Program-made: the position numbers and the translations under genes | Shown: one piece after another, positions 1-6,489 of the stretch | Layout: each line of letters begins with the position of its first letter | Position numbering within the stretch: position 1 is the stretch's first letter | Notes under the pieces: generated by a model | What the model was told of the DNA's origin: nothing | The model's database searches: none | What the model saw: the letters and a program-made list of their open reading frames with translations, nothing else | From: Gemmatimonadales bacterium | GTDB lineage: Bacteria; Gemmatimonadota; Gemmatimonadetes; Gemmatimonadales; GWC2-71-9 | Direction of reading: 5' to 3' | Length of the DNA stretch: 36,338 nt | NCBI GenBank assembly: GCA_025927545.1 | Contig: JAICLE010000002.1 | Location: 1 to 36,338, forward strand

Positions 1-1
1 C

Positions 2-346
2 AGGCGCACCAGCTACCGGCGCGTCGGCCCGGGCGTGGTGCGCGTCGTCGCGTGGGCCGACCCCAGCCGTCCGGGGTTCAGCAAGATCACCCTGGAGACC
101 ACATACCGGCCCGTGGCCGACCCGTCGCTCCCGGACCGCGAGCTGGATCGCCAGGTGCCGCGGGACCATCCGGTGGCGGTGAAGATGCGGGCGGCACTGG
201 CGAGTCTGGTGAAGCAGTACGGCGGGCCGCCGGCCCCCTCGGCCGAGCCACGCGCAGTGCCGGAAGCGGACGGGGAGTCCGGCGCGCCGCCGGAAGAGGA
301 GTCACCGACGGATGAGGCGCCTCCGCCAGCGCAGGAGGTGCCCTGA
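2..346 (+). CDS. Hypothetical protein, 3' end only (5' cut by window edge)
   Basis: The frame is open from the left edge to a TGA at 344-346, so only the last 114 residues are visible and the true start lies outside. I do not recognise the family. The visible part has a stretch rich in beta-type residues (VVRVVAWADPSRPGFSKITL), then a charged helix around KMRAALASLVKQY, and ends in a low-complexity tail rich in Pro, Glu and Ala that is likely disordered. It converges on the DUF116 gene, with stops 11 bases apart. There is no recognisable catalytic motif; function unknown. Confidence 0.55.
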   Translation, partial: RRTSYRRVGPGVVRVVAWADPSRPGFSKITLETTYRPVADPSLPDRELDRQVPRDHPVAVKMRAALASLVKQYGGPPAPSAEPRAVPEADGESGAPPEEESPTDEAPPPAQEVP

Positions 347-357
347 AGGGAGTCGCT

Positions 358-1152
358 TCAGACCACGTACGCCTGCACCCACTCCTCGAGCTTGCCGAGG
401 TTCAGCACCGCGTCCTTGCACGGCCCCGAGGGCAGCGTCATCGTGAGGCCGAGGACGGGAATCTTCCCCGCCACGTCGTGCAGCCCGCTCACCATGTCCC
501 GCTCGCATGCCACCGCCACCACGGCGCGCGGCCGGCGCTCCCGGATGACCCGGCGCGCGAGCTGCCCGCGCGTGGCCACGAACACGGGGACACCATATTT
601 GCCGGCGATCCCCAGCACGCCGTCCAGCGTATCCTTCGAGAGGCAGCGGGGGATCAGCAGCAGCAGCTCGCCCTTGCCGACCTTACGCCCGCGGAGCAGC
701 GCCAGGGTGTTGTACACCTTCACGGATGCGTTCTCGACCCAATCCCTGCGCCCGAACCGCCCCGCCACCCGCGACGTGAGCCGCATCAGCCGGAGAAAAG
801 GCCCGCGCTCGGCGAGGCGCTCGGGCAGCAGCGCACGGCCGGAGGAGTATGAGAGGAGGAGCACGCCCCACCACACGGCCAGCACGAGCGAGAGCAGGAG
901 GAGCGCCGTCCAGAGCGCGCGCGGAAGCCAGGAAGCCAGGCCGGCGAGACGGGGAGCAAAGAGAAAGAGCCCGGCCGCGACTGCTCCGAGGCCGAGCACG
1001 ATCGCCAGCGCGGACCACAGAAAGAAGAGCGTCGGAGAGGAATCGTAGTTCCCCTGGTTCGGCAGCGGCCGACCGTCCCACTCGTCCCACTCATGGCCGA
1101 GCCGGCGGTCCACGTCGATGTGGATGAGCTGCGCGCGGGAGCTGTCCGACAT
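358..1152 (-). CDS. DUF116 domain membrane protein
   Basis: A 264-residue protein with two predicted membrane segments (about 43-66 and 80-101) after a soluble N-terminus, followed by a cytoplasmic domain. The C-terminal 120 residues carry the DUF116 pattern: LLLIPRCLS, then VVAVACERDMVSGLHDV and finally PSGPCKDAVLN, with cysteines at equivalent places to those conserved in the family. Members are widespread but have no agreed function; the cysteines suggest metal or redox chemistry (inference). The ATG at 1152 has no Shine-Dalgarno, but TATCTT (minus strand, 1166-1161) ends eight bases before it, so the mRNA may be leaderless. It is divergent from the FAD dehydrogenase gene with only 28 bases between the two starts. 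Confidence 0.8.
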   Translation of the reverse strand: MSDSSRAQLIHIDVDRRLGHEWDEWDGRPLPNQGNYDSSPTLFFLWSALAIVLGLGAVAAGLFLFAPRLAGLASWLPRALWTALLLLSLVLAVWWGVLLLSYSSGRALLPERLAERGPFLRLMRLTSRVAGRFGRRDWVENASVKVYNTLALLRGRKVGKGELLLLIPRCLSKDTLDGVLGIAGKYGVPVFVATRGQLARRVIRERRPRAVVAVACERDMVSGLHDVAGKIPVLGLTMTLPSGPCKDAVLNLGKLEEWVQAYVV

Positions 1153-1180
1153 ACCGGCACAAGATAGTTACCTTTGGCCC
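1153..1180. promoter_or_regulatory. Compact divergent promoter pair, probably leaderless on both sides
   Basis: On the plus strand TACCTT (1169-1174) ends six bases before the ATG at 1181; a -35-like CCGACA lies 17 bases upstream (1146-1151). On the minus strand TATCTT (1166-1161) ends eight bases before the ATG at 1152. No Shine-Dalgarno fits either start. Both -10 elements lie within 14 bases, so the two polymerases could not bind together. Confidence 0.5.
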
Positions 1181-2791
1181 ATGCTGCCTCCCCCGCCGAT
1201 CCGGGGCCTCTTTCGAACCGACCATCGCGCGCGTGCCGCCTACGCCGAAGGCGCCGGGATCTTCCGGATCCTGCCGGCGGCCGTGTGCGTGCCGCGGGAC
1301 CGCGAAGACGTCGCGTCGCTCGCCCACTGGGCGTCGGCGCACCGCGTGGCGCTCGTGCCGCGCGGCGCCGGCAGCGCGATGGGGGGCGGCAACGTGGGGG
1401 ACGGGATCGTGGTCGACCTCACCGCCCTGCCCCGGCAGCTGGTGGTGGACGGGCCGGGTCGCCGCGCGCGGGCCAGCGCGAGCGTCACTCTGGCGGAGCT
1501 CAACATCGCCGCGGATCGCGCGGGACTGCGCCTGCCGCCCGATCCCTCGAGCGGCCGCTGGGCCACGCTCGGCGGCATGCTCTCCACCAACGCGGCGGGC
1601 GCGCGTACGGTACGGTACGGCAGCGTTCGCCCGTGGGTCGAGGCAGTGGAGCTCGTTACCGCCGACGGCCAGGTGACCGAGCTCCGCCGCGGCCGGCCGG
1701 CCGAGCCCCGCGCGCTCGCCCTCGATCGGTTCGAAGCGGGCGCCGCGCCCGCGATCCGCGCCGCCGCCGAGATCGTGCGCGCCCGGTTCCCGCGCACCCG
1801 CAAGAACGCCTCGGGTTACGCGCTGGACGCCTGGCTCGCATCGGGCGATCTGGTTGATCTCGTGATCGGCGCTGAAGGCACGCTCGGCTTCGTCACCGCG
1901 GCCGAGTGGCGGCTCGACCCGTTGCCCGCGGCCCGGGCGGGCCTCCGCGTCGCGCTTCCGACGCTCGATGTTCTGGGCGATGCCGTGGCCGCGCTGCTGG
2001 AGCACGAGCCGTCCGCCGTCGAGCTGCTCGACCGCACCTTCCTCGAGCTGGTCGGCGAGACTGGCGCCGAGGCGGTGCTGCTGGTCGAGCTGGAGCGGGA
2101 TGAGCCGGCCGCCGCCCGCTCGGCGGTCCAGCGGGCGGCGCGCGCCGTGGCGCCCTGGGCCACGGGCGTGGACACCGGGCTCACGCCGGCGGCGGCCGAG
2201 CGCCTCTGGGCGCTGCGCCACGCGGCGAGCCCGATCCTGGCGGGCCTGCCCGAGACACGCCGCTCCCTTCAGGTCATCGAGGACGGCTGCGTGCCACTGC
2301 CGCGGATGGGCGAGTACATCCGGGTGATCCGCGAGGCGGCGGCGGCGCGGGAGCTCGCGGTGGTGATCTTCGGTCACGCGGGCGACGGCCACATCCACGT
2401 GAACCTTCTGCCCGAGGTCGGTCGCGCGGGGTGGGAAGAAGCCGTGGCCGGGCTGCTCGATGTGGTCACCGGCGCGCTGGTCCGGCTCGGCGGCACGCCG
2501 TCGGGGGAACACGGCGATGGCCGACTCCGGGCCGGCCTCCTCTCGCGGATCTACGGCTCGGAGATCCTCCGGCTCTTCGAGAGCCTCAAGCACGCCTTCG
2601 ACCCGCTCGGCATCCTCAATCCCGGCGTTATTCTTCCTTCCGGCGAGCCGCCGGTGAGCCGCCTCAAGGTGGGCGACCATGCCCTCGCGCTCCCGGACGA
2701 TATCGCGCGCGGGCTCCGGCGGATCGAACAGCGTGGCGGCTATGCGCGGAACCGGCTGGAGCTGGCGGACGAACGGACCGTCGTGGCGTGA
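1181..2791 (+). CDS. FAD-binding oxidoreductase, GlcD / D-lactate dehydrogenase type
   Basis: A 536-residue flavoprotein of the VAO/PCMH fold that oxidises a 2-hydroxy acid such as D-lactate or glycolate; the substrate cannot be fixed from sequence. The FAD_binding_4 half starts near residue 25, with VPRGAGSAMGGG as the pyrophosphate-binding loop and TLGGMLSTNAAGART further on. The FAD-oxidase_C half has GHAGDGHIHVNLLPE and SGEHGDGRLRAGLL, the usual metal and substrate motifs, and ends near GILNPGVI. Length fits GlcD/LdhD without the C-terminal iron-sulphur domain found in the roughly 950-residue relatives. I chose ATG 1181 rather than the upstream 1118 because homology begins after it and a -10-like TACCTT lies six bases before. 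The tail after the hydrolase motifs runs into a repeat region. Confidence 0.88.
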   Translation: MLPPPPIRGLFRTDHRARAAYAEGAGIFRILPAAVCVPRDREDVASLAHWASAHRVALVPRGAGSAMGGGNVGDGIVVDLTALPRQLVVDGPGRRARASASVTLAELNIAADRAGLRLPPDPSSGRWATLGGMLSTNAAGARTVRYGSVRPWVEAVELVTADGQVTELRRGRPAEPRALALDRFEAGAAPAIRAAAEIVRARFPRTRKNASGYALDAWLASGDLVDLVIGAEGTLGFVTAAEWRLDPLPAARAGLRVALPTLDVLGDAVAALLEHEPSAVELLDRTFLELVGETGAEAVLLVELERDEPAAARSAVQRAARAVAPWATGVDTGLTPAAAERLWALRHAASPILAGLPETRRSLQVIEDGCVPLPRMGEYIRVIREAAAARELAVVIFGHAGDGHIHVNLLPEVGRAGWEEAVAGLLDVVTGALVRLGGTPSGEHGDGRLRAGLLSRIYGSEILRLFESLKHAFDPLGILNPGVILPSGEPPVSRLKVGDHALALPDDIARGLRRIEQRGGYARNRLELADERTVVA

Positions 2792-2795
2792 GGCG

Positions 2796-2873
2796 CGAGT
2801 CGTGAGTCGCGGGGCATGGAGCCCACGACCCGACCTGCAACCTGCGATTCCACGACGCACGATTCACGACTCA
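2796..2873. repeat. Intergenic inverted repeat of the GTCGTGAGTC family, copy A
   Basis: The 98 bases between the FAD dehydrogenase and thyX contain arms CGAGTCGTGAGTCG (2796-2809) and CGATTCACGACTCA (2860-2873). They pair over 12 Watson-Crick positions plus one G-T. The loop contains ACCTGCAACCTGC, itself a short direct repeat. The element shares its core with two other gene boundaries in this window (3642-3683 and 6387-6472). Confidence 0.6.
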
Positions 2874-2889
2874 CCACCCCAAGATCCCC

Positions 2890-3642
2890 ATGGACATCAT
2901 CCGCGAGCCCCGAGTCACCCTCATCGCGCGCCCACAGTTTCTCGAGCCCAGCCACCTGCCGGTCCAGTGGAAGGGCGAGGCGAGTGATGGCGAGCGGATC
3001 GCCGAGTTCGCCGGGCGGCTCTGCTACATGAGCCAGCACAACCCCGCCGGCCGCACCACGGGCGAGTACCTGCGGAACATCCTCAAGCAGGGCCACGGCT
3101 CGGTGTTCGAGCACGCGACGTACGTGATGCTCATCGAGGGCATATCGCGGAGCTGCAGCCACGAGCTGGTGCGGCACCGGGCCGGCTGGGGCTTCTCCCA
3201 GCTCTCCCAGCGCTACGTGGACGAGTCCCACGCCGCGTTCGTGATGCCGCCCGCCATCCTGGGGGACGCCGAGTTGGAGGCCGAGTGGACTCGGCAGGTG
3301 CAGGCGGCCCAGGCCGCCTACGTGGCGGCGGTGGAGCACCTGATGACCCGCTACGAGTGGGTGGAACACACGGTGCACCGCCGGAAGATGGCGCGCGAAG
3401 CGGCGCGTAGCGTCCTCCCCAACGCCACCGAGGTGAAGATCGTGGCCAGTGCCAACGTCCGCGCCTGGCGCACCATGCTCGAGCTTCGCCTGGGCGAAGG
3501 TGCCGAGCTGGAGATTCGCCGGATGGCCATCGCCTGCCTCCGCGTGCTCCAGCGCGAAGCGCCGTCGCTGTTCGACGACGTGGAGCTCTTTCGCTCGACC
3601 GACGGCAGCGAGGCGGGACGGGTCGGGTATCACAAGGTCTAG
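2890..3642 (+). CDS. thyX: Flavin-dependent thymidylate synthase, ThyX-type variant
   Basis: A 250-residue member of the ThyX family, which makes dTMP from dUMP using methylene-tetrahydrofolate, FAD and NADPH. Family features: GHGSVFEHATYVMLIEGISR (69-88), the RHR signature at 95-97 followed by SQLSQRY, ARSVLPNATEVKIVASANVR, and AELEIRRMA near the C-terminus. One oddity: the canonical signature is RHRx7S, as in mycobacterial RHRHFSYSQLS, whereas here eight residues (AGWGFSQL) separate RHR from Ser106. The gap is in a flavin- and dUMP-contacting loop, so function is likely kept but not certain. The gene sits between two copies of an inverted repeat; the ATG at 2890 lacks a clear Shine-Dalgarno. 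No thyA is visible in this window. Confidence 0.85.
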   Translation: MDIIREPRVTLIARPQFLEPSHLPVQWKGEASDGERIAEFAGRLCYMSQHNPAGRTTGEYLRNILKQGHGSVFEHATYVMLIEGISRSCSHELVRHRAGWGFSQLSQRYVDESHAAFVMPPAILGDAELEAEWTRQVQAAQAAYVAAVEHLMTRYEWVEHTVHRRKMAREAARSVLPNATEVKIVASANVRAWRTMLELRLGEGAELEIRRMAIACLRVLQREAPSLFDDVELFRSTDGSEAGRVGYHKV

Positions 3643-3683
3643 TCATGGTCGTGAGTCACGAGTCACGAGTCACGAGCCATGAC
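3642..3683. repeat. Intergenic hairpin with GAGTCAC tandem repeats, copy B
   Basis: Immediately after the thyX stop, GTCATGGTCGTGA (3642-3654) pairs with TCACGAGCCATGAC (3670-3683) with a single-base bulge. Between and within the arms are three tandem 7-base units GAGTCAC (3653-3673). No T-run follows, so it is at most a weak or Rho-assisted terminator for thyX. Confidence 0.6.
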
Positions 3684-3700
3684 TTTCTGCCCAAAAACTA

Positions 3701-3729
3701 TTGTGCTCCCGAAACCTTTTCCTTACTTT
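3701..3729 (+). promoter_or_regulatory. Sigma70-like promoter of the ATP-grasp operon
   Basis: TTGTGC (3701-3706) and TACTTT (3724-3729) are separated by 17 bases in a locally AT-rich stretch, unusual for this high-GC window. The start point would be near 3736, giving a leader of about 64 bases before the TTG start at 3800. Confidence 0.5.
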
Positions 3730-3757
3730 AGTTTCGTCGAAGCACCTAACTCGTCGC

Positions 3758-3785
3758 GGCTCGTCTCTCGTGGACGGCCTTTTTT
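3758..3785 (+). terminator. Terminator-like hairpin in the leader of the ATP-grasp operon (possible attenuator)
   Basis: GGC-T-CGTC (3758-3765) pairs with GACGGCC (3773-3779) across a 7-base loop, with one bulged T, and is followed directly by six T residues (3780-3785). This is the clearest intrinsic terminator shape in the window. It lies downstream of the promoter at 3701-3729 and upstream of the Shine-Dalgarno-like AGAGGGG at 3788-3794, a position suited to attenuation. I found no obvious competing antiterminator helix or leader peptide. Confidence 0.5.
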
Positions 3786-3799
3786 GTAGAGGGGCGCTC

Positions 3800-4906
3800 T
3801 TGGCAGTTCGGATCGGACTCGCCTTCAATCTCAAGCCAGATGCACCGGCGGATGCAGCGGCCGGGGCCACGACCGACTCCTCTTCTCCGGACGAGCCCGA
3901 CAGGCGGGCACTCCGCGACGACCTCCCCCAACCCGATCTCTACGCCGAGTGGGACGAGCCCGCCACCATCGATGCGGTGGAGCGAGCGCTGAGCTCTGTC
4001 GGCCGGGTCTACCGGCTCGAAGCCAACGCGAGCTTTCCCGCCCGGCTCGCGCTCACCCGACCCGATTTCGTCTTCAACATCGCCGAGGGTCTCTACGGCC
4101 CGAACCGCGAGGGGCACGTCCCCGCCATCTGCGAGTTTCTCGGCGTTCCATGCCACGCGTCCGATCCGCTGACGCTCGGCCTCAGCCTCGACAAGCGGCG
4201 CGCCAAGGAAGTGATGACGTACCACGGCGTGCCCACGGCGCCGTTCGTCCTCGCCCGGAGTCCCGACGACGCGCGAAAGGTCCAGCTCCCCTTCCCGCTC
4301 TTCGTCAAGCCGGCCTTCGAGGGCTCGGGCAAGGGCGTCAGCGTCCGGAGCGTCTGCAAGACCCGGAGCCAGCTCGTGAAGCAGGTCTCGAAGCTGCTCG
4401 CCACGTATGCCGAGCCCGTGCTCATCGAGACCTACCTCGCGGGGCCCGAGTTCACGGTCGCGGTGATCGGCAACGGCAGCGAGGCGCGCTGCCTGCCCAT
4501 CGTCGGCATGGACTTTGAAACGCTGCCGAAGGGTGCACCGCCGATCTACGGCTACGAAGCCAAGTGGCTGTGGGACTCGCCGAGTCATCCGCTGGAGATT
4601 TTCGACTGCCCGGCCAGGATCCCCGAAGCGCTGGCCGAGGATGTTCGCGCTGCCGCGCTGGCGGCGTATCACGCGCTGGACTGCCGCGACTGGTGCCGCA
4701 TCGATATCCGCTGCGACGCAGCCAATCGCCCCATGGTCGTCGAATTGAATCCGCTCCCGGGCATTTTGCCCGACCCGCGGGACAATTCCTGCTTCCCAAA
4801 GGCCGCACGGGCCGCCGGGATGAGCTACGACGAGCTGATCCGCACCGTCGCCGACATCGCCTGGCGTCGGATCAGCGGCCGTTCCCTTCTGGCGGAGGTG
4901 GCGTGA
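3800..4906 (+). CDS. ATP-grasp ligase, D-Ala-D-Ala-ligase-like, first of tandem pair
   Basis: A 368-residue carboxylate-amine ligase. ATP-grasp features: FVFNIAEGLYG (90-100), LDKRRAKEVM (130-139), LFVKPAFEGSGKGVSV (167-182, nucleotide-binding Lys and Gly-rich loop), LIETYLAGPEFTV (208-220), and RIDIR with VVELNPLPGI (about 300-322) for Mg2+. It differs from true Ddl: the N-terminal GGxSxExxVS motif that binds the first D-Ala is absent, and the Tyr of the YEAKY omega-loop (Tyr216 in E. coli DdlB) is Trp in YEAKW (252-256). A substrate other than D-Ala is therefore likely (inference). The TTG at 3800 has AGAGGGG upstream; GTG 3770 is the alternative. It overlaps the next gene by one base (TGATG). 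Confidence 0.8.
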   Translation: MAVRIGLAFNLKPDAPADAAAGATTDSSSPDEPDRRALRDDLPQPDLYAEWDEPATIDAVERALSSVGRVYRLEANASFPARLALTRPDFVFNIAEGLYGPNREGHVPAICEFLGVPCHASDPLTLGLSLDKRRAKEVMTYHGVPTAPFVLARSPDDARKVQLPFPLFVKPAFEGSGKGVSVRSVCKTRSQLVKQVSKLLATYAEPVLIETYLAGPEFTVAVIGNGSEARCLPIVGMDFETLPKGAPPIYGYEAKWLWDSPSHPLEIFDCPARIPEALAEDVRAAALAAYHALDCRDWCRIDIRCDAANRPMVVELNPLPGILPDPRDNSCFPKAARAAGMSYDELIRTVADIAWRRISGRSLLAEVA

Positions 4907-5916
4907 TGAAAGTGGCGATCCTGTTCGATGCCGGCAGCGACGAGTGGAGCCCGCAGGACGTGGCGGCGGTCGTGGGCAACGTCCACGAGGTCCGCGCCGT
5001 CCTCCGGCGGCGTGGGCACGAGGTGGAGCTGCTCCCCGTCCGCCTGGGCGATTTCCGCTGGCTCAGCCGGGTCCGCCGGGTCGATCTCGTGTTCAATCTT
5101 TGCGAGGGGATCAACGGCCACGCCCGGTACGAAGATCTGGTCGTCGGAACCCTCGAGCTCGCAGGGGTCGCGTTCACCGGCTGCCGCACCTGGCCCACCA
5201 CCATCTGCCATCGGAAGCACGTCGCCAACACGCTGCTCTCGGCGGCCGGGCTCCCGGTCCCCGCGTTCATGCTGGCGCAGGCCAACAAGACCCCGGCCGA
5301 ATTCCCGCTCCCGGCCATCGTGAAGCCCTCGGCCGAGGACGCGAGCGTCGGGATCGACAACGGCGCGGTGTGCACCTCCAAGCGGGCGCTCAAGAAGCGG
5401 GTCGCCCTCATGCTCGAGCAGTTCGACGAGGTGCTGGTGCAGGAGTACGTGGCCGGCCGGGAGTTCAACGTGGGCTTCGTCGGCAAGCGGATGCTGCCGG
5501 TGGCCGAGATCCGCTTCGACGGCATGCCCGATGGCACGTGGCCCATCGTGAGCTACGCCGCCAAGTGGATTCCGGGAAGCCCCGAGGACGAAGGTACCGT
5601 GCCCATCTGCCCCGCCGAGGTGCCGGACGAGCTCGCCGCCCGACTCGGCGAGGTGGCCCGGCAGGCGTGGCTCCACATGGCAGGTGGCGAGGGGTACGGA
5701 CGGGTGGACCTCCGGGTCAACGAGGACGGCCAGCCGTACGTGCTCGAGGTGAACCCCTGCCCCGACCTCTCGAGCAATGCCGGGCTGGCCCGTATGGGCC
5801 GAGCCTTCGGCTGGACTTACGACGACCTCGTCATGCAGATCGTCGACGAGGCCCTCATGCGCTCCCAGAGCCACAGCGCCGCCGCCGCCCTGGTCAGCGG
5901 GGTGTCGGCCGCGTGA
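4906..5916 (+). CDS. ATP-grasp ligase, D-Ala-D-Ala-ligase-like, second of tandem pair
   Basis: A 336-residue paralogue of the upstream gene, translationally coupled to it by TGATG. Visible motifs are LVFNLCEGINGHARYEDLV (61-79), AIVKPSAEDASVGID (137-151, ATP-binding Lys140), LVQEYVAGREFNVG (177-190), GYGRVDLR (263-270) and LEVNPCPDLSSNAG (280-293) for Mg2+ binding. As in its neighbour, the Ddl N-terminal GGxSxE motif is missing and the omega-loop reads SYAAKW with Trp in place of Tyr216. Two divergent ligases in tandem suggest two successive amide bonds or a heterodimer. A role in peptidoglycan as a classical Ddl is unlikely. The 3' end overlaps the acetyltransferase start as GTGA. Confidence 0.8.
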   Translation: MKVAILFDAGSDEWSPQDVAAVVGNVHEVRAVLRRRGHEVELLPVRLGDFRWLSRVRRVDLVFNLCEGINGHARYEDLVVGTLELAGVAFTGCRTWPTTICHRKHVANTLLSAAGLPVPAFMLAQANKTPAEFPLPAIVKPSAEDASVGIDNGAVCTSKRALKKRVALMLEQFDEVLVQEYVAGREFNVGFVGKRMLPVAEIRFDGMPDGTWPIVSYAAKWIPGSPEDEGTVPICPAEVPDELAARLGEVARQAWLHMAGGEGYGRVDLRVNEDGQPYVLEVNPCPDLSSNAGLARMGRAFGWTYDDLVMQIVDEALMRSQSHSAAAALVSGVSAA

Positions 5917-6407
5917 GCGGCACCCTCACCCTGGCGTCGCTCCGGAACCTCACCGCGGCCGACCGCGGCCGCATCGAGGAGATCAGCCGTGCCGTCGGGC
6001 TCTTCCGCGAAGACGAGATCGCGGTGGCCCTTGAAGTGTTCGACGGCGCCGTGGCCGGTTCGCCCGACTACCTGGCACTCGGCGCCGAGCACGACGGCCG
6101 CCTCGCCGGCTGGATCTGCTGGGGCCCTACCCCCTGTACCCTCGGCACCTACGATCTCTACTGGATGGCGGTCGATCCGGCGCTCCACGGCGCCGGGATC
6201 GGCTCCGCCCTGGTACGGGCCATGGAGCGCCGGCTGGCCGGCACGGCCCGGCTCATCGTCGTGGAAACGGCCGGCCGGCCGGAGTACGCGCCCACCCGCG
6301 CCTTCTACGAAGCCCGCGGGTACCGGTTCACGTCCCGCATTCCGGATTTTTACGCGCCGGGGGATGACCAGGTGGTGTTTCTGAAGGTCGTCAGTCGTGA
6401 GTCATGA
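5913..6407 (+). CDS. GNAT family N-acetyltransferase
   Basis: A 164-residue acetyl-CoA-dependent transferase. Motif A is LYWMAVDPALHGAGIGSALV, with the HGAGIGS pyrophosphate loop, and motif B is TRAFYEARGY, both in the expected order. GTG 5913 overlaps the ligase stop as GTGA, so the gene is coupled to the two ATP-grasp genes and probably acts on their product or on the aminomutase product (inference); acetylation of beta-lysine by AblB after the aminomutase AblA is a known parallel. The last six residues, VVSRES, are encoded by the left arm of an intergenic repeat, so the repeat appears to have altered the natural C-terminus. Confidence 0.8.
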   Translation: MSGTLTLASLRNLTAADRGRIEEISRAVGLFREDEIAVALEVFDGAVAGSPDYLALGAEHDGRLAGWICWGPTPCTLGTYDLYWMAVDPALHGAGIGSALVRAMERRLAGTARLIVVETAGRPEYAPTRAFYEARGYRFTSRIPDFYAPGDDQVVFLKVVSRES

Positions 6408-6472
6408 GTCGTGAGCCGCCCGCGGACGAGCTGCGACCCATGATCCACGACTGACGACGCACGACTTACGAC
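6387..6472. repeat. Long imperfect inverted repeat of the GTCGTGAGTC family, copy C
   Basis: The 29-base arms 6387-6415 and 6444-6472 match at 23 of 29 positions when folded, with a 28-base loop. The left arm contains the acetyltransferase stop codon (6405-6407) and encodes its final residues. It separates the acetyltransferase from kamA and may act as an mRNA stabiliser or weak terminator. Confidence 0.65.
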
Positions 6473-6489
6473 GGAACGGGGTGCCCCCC

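Noticed and set aside
1091-2860. Long minus-strand frame of 589 codons opposite the FAD dehydrogenase
   Set aside because: High GC leaves antisense frames open. The product is Arg/Gly/Pro-rich without family motifs, and the plus-strand gene has full flavoprotein motifs.
3736-3799. A lysine riboswitch before the KamA cluster
   Set aside because: The leader is about 64 bases, far shorter than the lysine riboswitch, and shows no matching junction; only a terminator-like stem is visible.
3800-5916. Calling the two ATP-grasp genes ddl
   Set aside because: They lack the N-terminal GGxSxE motif and the Tyr of the omega loop needed by known D-Ala-D-Ala ligases.
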